Assembly (NCBI GenBank): GCA_964019165.1
Contig: OZ025267.1
Location: 5,237,410 to 5,301,409, forward strand
Length of the DNA: 64,000 nucleotides
Direction of reading: 5' to 3'
Source of the DNA: Mastigias papua
Taxonomy: Eukaryota > Cnidaria > Scyphozoa > Rhizostomeae > Mastigiidae
Within the stretch, counting starts at the first letter, position 1, and the number at the start of each line of letters is the position of its first letter. The position numbers and the translations under genes were made by a program. Below the pieces are notes generated by a model that saw nothing but the letters and a program-made list of their open reading frames with translations, did not search any database and was not told the origin of the DNA. Shown here one piece after another: positions 1 through 46,699 of the stretch.

Positions 1-114
1 ACAATCTTTCATGAAGCCCTTATACCATTTGTCTAATTCTCGATCACTAAACGCAGTACACTGGCGCAAGTAGGCCAAATTTTCTGGAGTGAGCTTGCTC
101 TGATGTTTCCCCAT
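1..114 (-). CDS. Neuronal calcium sensor / visinin-like protein, first coding exon (partial)
   Basis: Reading the minus strand from the ATG at 114-112 gives 38 codons to the window edge. The peptide begins [11 protein letters not shown] and ends [11 protein letters not shown]. It matches the N-terminus of the neuronal calcium sensor family (hippocalcin, visinin-like proteins, frequenin): a Met-Gly start with Ser at position 6, which fits the N-myristoylation signal, then the helix before the degenerate first EF-hand with the conserved W-Y-K-G-F. Family members are about 190 residues, so roughly four fifths of the protein, including the calcium-binding EF-hands, lies beyond coordinate 1. A cttcag sequence ten bases before the ATG could be a 3' splice site, implying a 5' UTR intron. 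The known family role is calcium-dependent membrane association and signalling; the exact paralogue cannot be told from one exon. Confidence 0.85.
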   Translation of the reverse strand, partial: MGKHQSKLTPENLAYLRQCTAFSDRELDKWYKGFMKDC

Positions 115-1249
115 TGCTTTGCTGAAGAAAAGCGTTAAACTTCGAGTAACTCCAATGCAAGTGCCTTGACAGGCAAATTAACACCTAATTTGCCTCAAAA
201 ATTGAAGAAAATGTGACCTCACAATAAAAGATAAACTTCAGGCCAGCACGAAGACTTGAAATAACTTTCTCACAGTTATCACTTGAAATAACTGCACTCG
301 AAGTCTGCCGTCTTGCGATCAACTTGCCAATCTGAGCACAAGATCTTCTTTTGAGAGCTGTTCATTAATATTTATACTGGGCATCAAGGCTATAACAAAC
401 GATCTCCCAATAAAAGCAATGCAAATTGTTCGCCAGCCGTTGTTTTGTCAACTATATATTCTTGTTCGCACTGGAAATGACCAGAGATGTGACAATAACA
501 CAGAGCATGTTTTGTAACCAATGTTCAAAGTAATTGATGTCAATTTGAATGTCGATTGAATGTTTATTAAGAAATTGTGCACAATACGAGACCTGAGCAT
601 GAAACTCACCATTTGATATGACAAAGATCCAGAAATGATTTTACGACATCAGAGAATAAGCATTAAAGTTTAATTAGACGAATCGGAGATTAGGGCTTGA
701 TGGATGTCACCAGGTGTCCATATGTGCTGAAAACAGCCGTAGCAGAAAACACCTGCCAAATGTCACAATGGAAGATAGTGGAGAAATAAAAGATATGATG
801 AATGTAATTGACCAGGTGTGCCAGTTTAAATACCAGCGTACGCTTCTGACCAATCCGACAAGGAAAGTTGTCCCCGAAAAAAGTTTAACTTTCTGTATAT
901 GTGTATCTTGAGTAGATGATATCGTCCTCATGGAAGTACCTGCTGTGATTAGGCAAGATAATTTTTGCATTGAGAACATAGACAAACATGTGTTTTGCAT
1001 TGCATACTTCATAGCAGTTGCGTTTTTCAATATCGCATAACAGGGTGTTTTTTAATCCGCGCGGTCTATGTAATAACAGTTCTAAGTAAACATGGTAAAA
1101 AGCTAAGAAGCCTCTTATTACACTCTTCTAACTTTCATATCAGCCTCGTAATCAGCTACGTATATGTAAGGCAAATGCCAAATATTTTGAATTTGTTGCA
1201 GAGCCAACTGTCTCATAATAGCTCCTTAATGCTACTTGTACCTTCAATC
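115..1249. other. Intergenic, no gene seen
   Basis: AT-rich sequence upstream of the calcium-sensor exon. The short open frames here overlap on both strands and show no recognisable domain or clear exon signals. It should contain the calcium-sensor promoter and any 5' UTR exon, but I cannot place them. Confidence 0.4.
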
Positions 1250-1515
1250 CGAGAGGCGAGTGGCCAAGTGGTTAGAGCGCTTGACCGCTGAACAAAACAT
1301 CGATAATTCGAGCTGAACCCTCGGATCAAAGTTGGCACACTCGCTTACCGTCCACCCAGCAGAAAATTGGTACCTGACGGCAACACAGGGGAAGCTAAAG
1401 GCGGCTAAGAGGAACTGGCCACCCTACCTCTCTATGCCGCGGGAAAGTGCCCTCTCTAAAAGGCACTCCCAGTTGTACCGAATCGTATATGGGACTAACC
1501 TTTACCCTTTCATTT
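1250..1515 (+). mobile_element. tRNA-derived SINE
   Basis: The left end looks like a tRNA head: an A-box-like tggccaagtggttagagcg near 1261-1279 and a weaker B-box-like aattcgagct about 30 bases later. A GC-richer body follows, unlike its surroundings, with tggtacctgacggc and aggggaagctaaaggcggc, ending in ttacccttt. This head-body-tail layout is that of an RNA polymerase III-transcribed SINE. The central block reminds me of the conserved core of widespread metazoan SINEs (the Meta-SINE class), but that comparison is from memory. It was probably mobilised by a LINE in trans. I found no target-site duplication. Confidence 0.65.
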
Positions 1516-3042
1516 AATCCTCCGCAAACAGAACAGATGCATCGAAAACCTTTGAAAATTTAAGTTTTAAGAAAAGAATACAAGTGAAAGTATTCTATAG
1601 TGTCGTAAGTCTCTATTGTCTGTAGCAACAATCTATAAGCAAACTTCAAAGCACTTTAGGGATACTGTTTTTCAGTAGCAGAAGTTTCTTAAATTAATTG
1701 TCTGTCAATATGAAGGTTCCTTACAAAGTTGTGCCATATAACAAAACATGCAATCAACTTCTTATTTTACCGCTAGATCTTATGTCATAAACGGTATCTC
1801 TCATAAGGAGCAAAAACTAAAGATTGGTCTCAAGCCAAGACAAAAGGTTGATCCAGATTTCTTTGTTACCTAGAGATCTTGCAGTCGATCACAATCTAAG
1901 AAAGACTTTTTATCAGAAAGTGGCTTATAACAGAACAGTTCTCGACTACACAAAAAGCCACGAAAGCTCAGTGCTGGGTTTCTGAGATCTAAGACAGTTG
2001 GTAAGTTGACACACATTTGAAGTTCACGTTTTTGATAAACCTATCATCTCTTTTGTTTAATTTCATAGATCTCGTATGAAGATATATGCACTTTGGTGTT
2101 ATGTTTGTGCAAAGCTTGTTTGACCTTGTAGCGCCACAGCTCGATCGTTCTTGCAAAAGAAACCTCAAGAAAGTTCTAACACTGAAATCATGGAAAACTA
2201 AGAAAGTTTTCGGCCATGGGCGAAAAGAACTTTCATACAAAAAGAAAACTGTGAAAGTATAGGCTACATTGTTAAACGCAAACCAATTCATTATAGCGCT
2301 TTTCTCAATAGTTCCAATGTTTAGTTGCAGATTCCAACGTTGTTGCGAACGACAAAAGCAGACTGATTGAAGACAAAAACGGACTAACTTTGCTAATAAG
2401 AAGTAGGTCTGTGAGGCAAAGTTAACTTAGGTTGCAGCTTCGTGCTTTCCTCGCATAACAGCCCAGTGACAGTTGCAACTGTCTTAGAAGATAGATTATG
2501 TCTATCTTTGCTATTCTGCAAAAATGTCAGCAAATGCTTGCTAACTTCACATTAATTACAAAACAAAAGTACTAGACACATTATTGAATTATACATCAGT
2601 AAAACGATAGAAGAGCATAATTCCATTTGAAAAGCCAAGAAGAAGATAACACATGCTTATGCCAGATAACAAATGTCGATCAAGGTACTCTGGCTATAAG
2701 ATTAAAGAATTATCTGTCTAAGCTTCTCGCATAGGAGACATAGAAATAAGTTCTACAAGTAGTCTAGTGCATGTCTTATGAATATCGCTGAGATATTACA
2801 GTCTGATATTCTCTTTCTAGATATGAAACAATGCTCACTGCATTATCTAGCAGTACTCTAGGGCAAACATTGGAATTATGCCTCCTGATTGAGAGTTGAA
2901 AACATACATAATAACAAGCTTATCATCGCACATTTTGCTGAAAGTATGGGTGCAGACCATTCGAGAAGTTTTCTGATAACGCCCTGCATTTCTGCTATTA
3001 ATGTGAGCGACGCCATGTTTGGCACAAAGTAAATAGAATGAG
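1516..3042. other. Intergenic, no gene seen
   Basis: About 1.5 kb of AT-rich sequence without a convincing exon, RNA gene or repeat structure that I can identify. Confidence 0.4.
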
Positions 3043-3402
3043 TGTTGATAAATGAGTGTTATTGATTGAATATTGATTAGTGATTGCTTTTGATTGAACA
3101 CTGACTAGTGATTGTTATTGATTAACCATTGATTAGCGATTGTTACTGATTGACCATTGATTAGTGATTGTTATTGATTGACCATTAGTTAGTGAATGTT
3201 ATTGAATGGACATTGACTAGTGATTGTTATTGATTGACCATTGATTAGTGATTGTTATTGATTGGCCATTGATTAGTGATTGTTATTGATTGGCCATTGA
3301 TTAGTGATTGTTATTGATTGACCATTGATTAGTGATTGCTATTGATTGGACATTGATTAGTAATTGTTATTGATTGAACATTGATAAGTGGTTGTTTTTG
3401 AT
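3043..3402. repeat. 28-bp minisatellite, about 13 copies
   Basis: A tandem array of a unit close to attgattagtgattgttatt plus gattgacc. Units differ mostly by single substitutions (gacc/ggcc/aacc, tagt/tagc). The central copies at about 3215-3340 are nearly identical, and the edges are more diverged. Confidence 0.9.
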
Positions 3403-3519
3403 ATCGCAAGTGACATCTCAATCAAAGCAACTTTGATACAAAAGGTTGTATGAGTACAGAGTTTTAGGGGTTAAGTGTTTAATCAAGCGTACTTTGGCAA
3501 TTATCATTGCAAAAAACAT

Positions 3520-3672
3520 CACATCACTGGAAAAAACTACTGTATCACTGCAAAAAACTATTGTATCACTGCAAAAACTATTGTATCACTACAAAAAACC
3601 ATTGTATCACTGCGAGAAAACATTGTACAACGGCAAAAACCATCGTATCACTGCATAAAACCAGTGTATCAA
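3520..3672. repeat. Roughly 20-bp minisatellite
   Basis: Seven or eight tandem units resembling tgtatcactgcaaaaaacta, starting about 120 bp after the previous array. The open frames across it are a by-product of the repeat. Confidence 0.85.
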
Positions 3673-5154
3673 AAAATTGAATGACTGCAAAATTGGTTAG
3701 CACTGCGCATTACAATTAGACAAGGTCAACAATCGAGCTTGCGACAATGATTCCGACCAAATATCATGTGTTCCACGCTGTTTGGGCTTAGCCAGCTTGT
3801 GAACCTGATATAATTCAATGTATCCGCAGAATTTCAGGGGTGCCGTCATAAAAAGTCAAAAAGCCGGACTCTGCTATAGGCTACTTCTAGGGATGACGCC
3901 CAAGAACACATCAAATATGTCAATACAAACTGTTCAAATCTAAGTTCATACAAAACTACACGACAGATAGGCGTATTAACGCAAAATATACGCGACATAG
4001 TGATGAAAGGTTGCTTCATGCCACCATGTTAGAAATTCACCAAACTAGAATACGCTTCTTAGCATCGTTGCCAGTCCCCAAAAGCCATTCCTTGTTTCAA
4101 CAAAGGGGGCTGAGCCACCGAGCAACCCTGCACATCATAGCTGATCATAGCAGAGCTTTCGCTAACTTGCAAGCATAAAAACTCCGAAAAACGTATAGCA
4201 GTTCTTTACCAAAGTAACTAAAGAAGCCAAAAATCCGCAAAAATTTCTTTTAGTCTTAAAATGGGTAAGCTTACATAAGTTTCAAGATATTTATGAAGGA
4301 AAAGCAAGCCAAAGTGAGTCACAAATTGGAAGAATCGGGAAGATTTACTGGATAAAGCAATGAAAGTGTAGTGCTGTGTATTTCCGCTTTGCAACAAGAG
4401 TGTACGCTTTTCCAATCCGACTCCGATACGCTTTCAACGGCGGCCTGTGTGGCAGACAGATAAGCTAGAGCAATACTTTTCGAAACTGCAGCAGCAAGTT
4501 AGGATCGGTTGATACTTTCTTACTGACATACCTATTTACCTGCTTACATCAATTGGCTCCCTACTATTCACAATATGCAAAATAAAAGCACTAATTTTTC
4601 GTCTTTCATTAGGTATTGAAGACTCTACGGTCTGCCGTAACTGTAAGTGGCTCCAAATTACTCGTATGCAAAACAACCGCTTTGCTGGTTCATTGTTTGA
4701 ATAAAATTGAAGTTGTACGTCGATATACATTTATGGCTCTATTGTCGAGAAATTCATTACCATTGACAAGAAGCGTTGCCAAAACATCATTAAGAGAGAT
4801 TCGTTTTTGATAATTAGAAAGACAACCGCGGTTGTCAGAGACGACAGAACACATACGCCAAGAACAATCTTATCTAAGGTATTTTGCCAGGATTAAATGA
4901 AATATGCAAATTTAATGAGTTATTCTTTCACAATTAACTAAAAGACAACAATCAAAACAGCTATTTAACTGAAAATTTGAGGACTGTGGATTGGTGTACA
5001 GATTAAGACCTGAAGTACTAAAGGTGGAACACAATGGAATCCTCTTTCGGTAATTGTCCAAAGACGACAGAGGTGAAATTGAATGCAAATAGTTCCGCAC
5101 AGAAAACTCATTGTTACATACACTGCAAAGTTCTAATGCATAACAAGTCTTCAC
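3673..5154. other. Intergenic, no gene seen
   Basis: No supportable exon or repeat. The small open frames are on both strands and lack similarity to known families. Confidence 0.35.
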
Positions 5155-5520
5155 ACACATAGCTAATTTCCATCCGCATAGCTAATTTCCACATGCGCAA
5201 CTAATTTTATATACAGAACTTAGTGTCAAGATGCAAAACTAAATTCTGCATGCGCTACTGTTTTCCCTCCAATTAATATTTCCTACATGCATACCAACTT
5301 TCTACATGCACAACTAAGTCGAATATGTATACTTTCTATGGCAAATGTAATCTAGTATCCGCTTTAGCACCCTTCTATATACTTCTAATGTTAATCTGTC
5401 CACTTAAGCCCCCCAAACAAAAACATTGCTCCGCCACCCCTGCGTATAATTACTTCCTTCGTGCAGAACTAAATTCTACACGCATAACTAATTCCCACAT
5501 CCAGCACAGTCCTCCTCCTA
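5155..5520. repeat. Degenerate minisatellite
   Basis: Irregular repeats of a motif like acatgcacaactaatttcc recur about every 19-30 bp with much decay, including catagctaatttccatccg and acacgcataactaattccc. It looks like an old tandem array interrupted by short unique stretches. Confidence 0.6.
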
Positions 5521-7790
<2,270 letters not shown>

Positions 7791-8417
7791 AGAAATACAG
7801 AAATACAGTCCAAGGGCTTAGGAACTACACCAGACAAAAAAATTCGACTAAATAATGATCACGGTATCGTGCTCTGACAATGTAGGATAAAGAGGGATGA
7901 ATTAAAAGTCAGTGATTTTAAAGATAGTAGGTTGAAAACACCTGCATAATGTGCAGGAGACGCATGCATAGAGATAAGTACTGAATAGAAGGATGCGCGC
8001 ACGATACAAGCATTTATGATCACAAAGTTGATGATGATAGTGATGACGATAATAAAGATAATTACGATTGATATATCATTATTACTATTATTATTAGTTT
8101 TATGACTTGGACAATTAACTATATCATTCTCTCTATTTTCATCTTCTTTAGTATTACAATCAGTGACAACCTGTAACAGTTGAGTAGTTTCTAATTTTTC
8201 CCATCGTACCTAAATTGCGAGTGATGGGCGTGATCATGTGTTGCAGATGTAAAGTTTCCTTTGTTATTCGAATAAGCCTAGAATATGCCTTCTACTACTG
8301 ACTTAACCACATGAACAGTCTCATTTTTCTAGTTGCGTTTAAAAAACCTGCTGCTCGTAGATTCCAGGAGCTTATGAAGCTTAGAAAACCACGGGAAGAG
8401 TGGAAAACTGCGATATA

Positions 8418-8711
8418 TCAATATGTGATGATCCAATCTATCTCCAGTCGACTTACGCTAGAGAGCAGCCCAGTCAGATTCCAAGAGAACATCTTTGCAT
8501 GCAGAAGCCTGCCGATTGACGAATCGCTATAGGCTAAAATTGCCCAAACGCAGATACGGCAACAGACTTTCATTAGAATAGCTAAGGTGCATTCCTTCAT
8601 TCTGTCAGCCAGTGCACCTGCAGGCTCTCCAACGTTCCTTCTGACGTACTGCTGAACAAATTGATCAATCTGATTAAAAGAATCCAAACATTCTTTCAAA
8701 AACTCTTCCTT
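8418..8711 (-). CDS. Possible exon of an unrecognised protein
   Basis: On the minus strand a gtacttag sequence ends at 8712, and an open frame continues from 8711 to a stop near 8418. The first part reads KEEFLKECLDSFNQIDQF and then QQYVRRNVGEPAGALADR. This is a charged, helix-like peptide of more natural composition than other short frames nearby. I do not recognise the family and cannot fix a 5' splice site. No neighbouring exon of the same gene was found, so it may be spurious. Confidence 0.2.
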   Translation of the reverse strand, partial: KEEFLKECLDSFNQIDQFVQQYVRRNVGEPAGALADRMKECTLAILMKVCCRICVWAILAYSDSSIGRLLHAKMFSWNLTGLLSSVSRLEIDWIITY

Positions 8712-9124
8712 CTAAGTACTAAGACAGGCTAAACACATTCAAATTCAAGCGTTTCGGAATTCTTTAACGTTCTATATTTGGTTAAGAAAATACTTTACTC
8801 GCTACCAAATGACCTACAACTTGTCACCAGTATTTGATCTACTAAATTTGAATGAAATATGACCTGATGGTGATCTGCATTCTGCAAACGCTTTAAAATG
8901 ACCCTATACGATGATCAAATAAAATTAATTCGCTCAAATTTTTATCTTTCGTAGATTATCTCAGTTTTGAACGATGGATCAGATCACCATGGTAGCAAGG
9001 CACTCTTCGGAGGATAAGTGCACTTCAATAAAGAGGAATGGCTTCATTTGGGAACGGTTGCGCAAATCAGTAGTATCAGCGACTGTGTATTCTAGAACGG
9101 TGAATGAGCTGCTAATGGTAAGTA

Positions 9125-9454
9125 AATCCGATTGCGTATTGTTCACACCAACTGTTTACTGCGCACCAACCGTATGGCCTACAAAATCCGTATGGTCCAT
9201 ACCAATCACATGTCCTACATCAACCGCACTTTCTACATTAACTGTACGGCCCACACAAACTTTATTGTTCACACCATTCGTATGGTTCAAGCCAATCTTG
9301 TAATCCACAGTAACCGTATGGTCTCTATTGACTGTATGGTCCAAACAAATTATATGATCTGCAGCAAACGCATGATCCAAACCAATGAATTAGTCCACAA
9401 AAACGGCATGGTCTATACCGAACATATGCTCCACAGCAATCGCATGGTCTACAG
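9125..9454. repeat. 18-bp minisatellite, left part
   Basis: Tandem 18-bp units of the form ccaaaccaaccgtatggt, much diverged. The array is interrupted by the element at 9455-10171 and resumes after it with the same unit. Confidence 0.85.
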
Positions 9455-10171
9455 CAGGGTTTCTTAATTAAATACTTTCAGTGCCGGACAAGAAAGTATG
9501 CAAACTTCCTTCGCGGGCCACTGAAACGTCGACTGCCGAGTTTAATGAGTCAGTAGCATCTGTAATCATTTGATAGCATGACAAGCCTACTTATGTCTGA
9601 TCGATTAGGTACTTAATTCAGTCCTACGGTCATAAGAACTTTTTGGCACTAAAATAACTCAATTTGCGGGAACGGTTTTGGAGTTCACATCTCTGAATTG
9701 CGGCTTAGAGCTTCTTTTAGTGGCGCAAGAGCACCCACCTTGGTTGGGGCCGACAAGAGGGGAACTTTTCGTTAAATTCTACCCTCTGGAATGGCTAAAA
9801 AGGCGGTCTCTCAGGCTGACATAGGACTGATTGAATAGTAGGGTGTTCAGGAGCGGATCTATAGGAAAATTATGTGAATGAGCCGGGTGACTTTGGTTGT
9901 CAACACCTGCGAGTATGGTCTTCTCCACCTTGAAATCACTAAATCTCGTCTCAAATTCTTACCACAATTTCTTCATGGAAGGTAATTAGCTAGCGATATA
10001 ATGGCGAATTAAAAGCTGAAGAGAGACAGGAATCCAAATACGGGCACTTGTAATTGGTTGCGAATCATTTGCCGTTCGTAAGCAGGCCATTCATAACTGA
10101 GAAAATGCGCCATATCTAAGAAAAAATAGCCAGATAAAATCGGTTAGTGGACCGGAATTTAAGAACCCCTG
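9455..10171. mobile_element. Non-autonomous hAT-like DNA transposon
   Basis: This 717-bp segment begins cagggtttcttaatt and ends aatttaagaacccctg. The ends are inverted repeats of each other (CAGGG-TTCTTAA-type), a terminus common in hAT elements. It splits an 18-bp minisatellite that continues on both sides. The flanking octamers are gtctacag (9447-9454) and gtctatac (10172-10179), 6 of 8 identical, consistent with the 8-bp target duplication of hAT, although the host repeat itself could create part of that match. No transposase coding is visible inside. Confidence 0.7.
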
Positions 10172-10252
10172 GTCTATACTAACCGTTTGCTTGAAACAAA
10201 ATGTATAGTCCACACCAAAAGTATGGTCTACGTCCACTATATGGTCATCCCC
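10172..10252. repeat. 18-bp minisatellite, right part
   Basis: Continuation of the 9125-9454 array: ggtctatactaaccgt, gtatagtccacaccaa, gtatggtctacgtcca. It shows that the intervening 717 bp is an insertion. Confidence 0.75.
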
Positions 10253-11530
10253 AAATTATTGGGACATGTCCAGTCGCTTACGAGATAAAGAAACAAAGAT
10301 AACGAGTGTTACGAATAACACCTTTATCCGAAATTATTGTATGAACTTGGTTTAAATAGGAAATAAGAACTTATTTATGAAAAGTATTACATAGCAAACG
10401 AATTTCTAGGCAATGATAATACACAAAAAATAGCTGAACATTTACTTAAAACTTTTGGGTTGATCTTCCGCAGAGCACAAAATGCTAGTATAATGTTCCT
10501 TAAAAAGCGATCGTCAAAATCAAGCGTGCAGAGCAATAAATATTCCTTAAAGACAACCAATTAAGTAAATGGAACACATTGAGTGTTAGTAAAATCGCTC
10601 TGTTACAAAAATCTTCCCTTGGTATTTTGCATCATAGTTCTTAGCCCGATAATTCACAAACGTTGAATCTTCCTAACAGAAAAATCCTAATTGCCATTCC
10701 GGAATTCAGAGCGACAATGCTAACCAAAAAGGGAAGAAGGCCGAGACCTCAAAATGCTGATACGCCTAACAGCTGTTTGTAACGGACTCAGATTATAAGG
10801 GCGGGCTCTAGCATGATATCTTGTCATAGTCATTGTTAACTGTCGCAAAACATTAATTCTGTCTGCAAACAGCTGCTCACAATTAACAAGCGAAATAGCC
10901 AGGGAAAAGCCTCCAAAGGATTCATGGAAATGACACATGAATCGTAATATAGTTACTGAGTTCATACTGAGTGTTATTTGAATTTGTTATCATAAAACAC
11001 CACTATCTCTCAGTTACAATCTAATTTCAATAGGACAAGCTCACTAGGCCCATAAATGTAATCAACGGACTCCTACGAAGCATTGAACCTCTAAGAAGAG
11101 CGACACAATTATGTTATCGGACGATTGCCAATTTCTCTAGCAACCATATCTGCTATGACATGTCAAGAGATACGATTAATCGAGAAATATACTGCTATTG
11201 AAACGAGTGGGAAACAGAGATGAAAAGATACTAAAGCATTAAATGTAAAAGGTGATAATGGTATCAATTCATGAAAACAAGTGCAGAACTCCCCTAACAC
11301 TCTTAGCGATATGGAATGACGCGCTAGATAGCATACTTCTAACTCATGAGAAAGGACAATACCTAAGGAAACATTCGAAAAATAGAATTATTGAGCGCAA
11401 GACTGCCGCATATCTCTTTCATAATCCCAAATAAGCCCAATAAAGGAAGACAGTAACAATCGGGATTACGGCCGTGACTACCTTCCAGGAATTCTATGTC
11501 GATGACTTGATTAGAAATCTAAGATGATGC
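10253..11530. other. Region 3' of WDR36, no gene seen
   Basis: It should hold the WDR36 3' UTR and polyadenylation site. I did not find a canonical AATAAA on the minus strand in the first several hundred bases, so a variant signal is probably used. No other gene recognised. Confidence 0.4.
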
Positions 11531-44877
<33,347 letters not shown>

Positions 44878-45056
44878 CCTACATGATCTTCTTTGGCGTC
44901 CAATAATTCACAGTGTTAACGATTTATAATGTAGGCCCCACGTGAAGATCAGACAGCAACAACACTGCCAGCAAATGCCAGCAGCAACAACGTAGCACCA
45001 ACAACAACATCCATGTGCTTCTTATTTCTTCAAGAAATTGAAATGAGTGGAACAAA
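44878..45056. promoter_or_regulatory. Bidirectional WDR36-TAMM41 promoter
   Basis: Only 179 bp separate the two start codons, which point away from each other, so transcription starts of both genes must fall here or overlap. The spacer has a CCAAT box (ccaat at 44900-44904) and a perfect palindromic E-box CACGTG (44939-44944), then an AAC/AGC-rich stretch and no TATA box. CACGTG is the Myc/Max-type site found near many ribosome-biogenesis genes, which would fit WDR36. Its use here is inference. Confidence 0.75.
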
Positions 45057-46028
45057 ATGGATGAATTCTTTTCACACACAATCAGCCAATTTCCAAAGGG
45101 AATCGAATGCTCATTTGCATATGGATCTGGAGTGTTTCAACAGAGAAACAACAAACCTGCTAAAGAGAACATGATCGATTTTATCTTTGTTGTGGATGAT
45201 CCAACGTCTTGGCACCGCAGCAACTTAGCAAAACACCCATCTCACTACTCGTTTATTAGGCACTTTGGTCCGGAATTTCTGGCGTATTTGCAGTGCAATT
45301 TTGGTGCGAATATGTACTTTAATACCCTAGTTGAATTCGAAGGAAGAATGATTAAATACGGTGTAATTAGCATGCATCATTTTTCTGAAGATTTGACTAC
45401 TTGGAAGACGCTGTACATAAGTGGTAGATTGCATAAACCCGTACTGAAGACAGCTGAATTTGATTCAGGGCACCTACTTGCCATGTATAATACAAACCTT
45501 CTTAATGCAGTGCGTACCTCGTTATTAATGCTGCCAGAACATTTTCCTGAGGTTGACCTTTACCTAGCCATTACCAGCCTGTCCTATCTCGGAGATTTTA
45601 GAATGATTTTCGGAGAAGACAAGGATAAAGTGAGGAACATAGTTTTGCCAAATATAAATGAATTTAGATCATTGTATAGAAACACATTAGAATTGATGCC
45701 AAATGTCCACATGGGTGCAACAGTATGGTCACAAGATGTGAATCCTACATCCAGATTGTCGCTACTGAATTCATTGCCAGTAACACTAAAATCTAGCCTC
45801 CTTAAGTCTTTTCAAGCTGCAAGGTTTGACTTGACAGATCCAAGGTGCAGAGCATTGGTAGAGAACAATAGTATGTGTACTTCATTGGTATCAAAATCTG
45901 TTGGAAAAACTGTCAGGTATTCTAGCATTACACAAAGTTTAAAAGGCATACTGACTGCTGGATTTAGCAAATCAATGCTTTATAGTGTAAAGAAAATTGA
46001 GAAAATGGTCAAGAGCTTGATCAAATAG
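45057..46028 (+). CDS. TAMM41: TAMM41, mitochondrial phosphatidate cytidylyltransferase (CDP-diacylglycerol synthase)
   Basis: This enzyme makes CDP-diacylglycerol from phosphatidic acid and CTP at the matrix side of the mitochondrial inner membrane, the first step toward phosphatidylglycerol and cardiolipin. The 323-residue frame is complete and uninterrupted; family members are about 300-450. Seen in order: FPKGIECSFAYGSGVFQQ (residues 12-29, with the nucleotidyltransferase GSG), MIDFIFVVDD (39-48, carrying the metal-binding acidic residues), HYSFIRHFG (63-71), NFGANMYFN (81-89) and the C-terminal SSITQSLKGILTAG block. The ATG at 45057 is fixed by an in-frame TGA 18 bases upstream. There is no strong cleavable presequence, as in several animal orthologues. 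It is head to head with WDR36. The lack of introns in a locus where WDR36 has 22 is notable; alternatively a 5' UTR intron exists. All hallmark motifs look intact. Confidence 0.95.
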   Translation: MDEFFSHTISQFPKGIECSFAYGSGVFQQRNNKPAKENMIDFIFVVDDPTSWHRSNLAKHPSHYSFIRHFGPEFLAYLQCNFGANMYFNTLVEFEGRMIKYGVISMHHFSEDLTTWKTLYISGRLHKPVLKTAEFDSGHLLAMYNTNLLNAVRTSLLMLPEHFPEVDLYLAITSLSYLGDFRMIFGEDKDKVRNIVLPNINEFRSLYRNTLELMPNVHMGATVWSQDVNPTSRLSLLNSLPVTLKSSLLKSFQAARFDLTDPRCRALVENNSMCTSLVSKSVGKTVRYSSITQSLKGILTAGFSKSMLYSVKKIEKMVKSLIK

Positions 46029-46344
46029 GTATAGTTGAGGTGTTCAGTGGATATGTTTGGAAGAAATTTTTGTAATATATATAAAATAGCCAAATGAATG
46101 CAACAACAATTTTGTCTGTATGATATACTAAATCAAAAGTTTGATTTCACATGTATCTGCATTTTATTATTTTCATATGCATGTGCCTGAATGTCTCACT
46201 AGAAATGGGTTAGTTTTGCTCTCCCTTCTGGTCCAGTGTAGCAACCACAACAGGATCTCTAGTGTGCAATCCAATTCAGAAAATGTTCTTGAAACATATG
46301 AGTGAAATAGCAAGACATCATGTTGCTTGAAGAGCTGGAAAACC

Positions 46345-46350
46345 AATAAA
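46345..46350 (+). terminator. Likely TAMM41 polyadenylation signal
   Basis: AATAAA about 320 bases after the TAMM41 stop, the first canonical hexamer on the plus strand that I noticed downstream. Not verified by transcript data. Confidence 0.5.
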
Positions 46351-46699
46351 CACATGAAAAGGTTGTTCTAAACAGTTCTATGTGGTATGTAAGGAGGGCT
46401 TGTGTATACATTAATTGCCTATCAGTTGTCAGCATTCTTGTCCAAACAAACTAGTCTTAGTACATGGCCACCATTAAGTCTGTTGTACACTGTTCCCAAG
46501 CAAGCTGGGGTGCCTTTGGATGTACCTGAAACATTTTTTGTCATGTACTTGCCTACTGTTTTGGGGGTAGGCCAATTATGAAATATGAAACTAGATCATT
46601 GCATTAATCTTAAAAATGATTGAGCTCATTTGTACTTCATATGAACTTTACATTTTATTTTGCCCCCCTATTAGGAGGAATATTAGAGGGCCCCTATCA

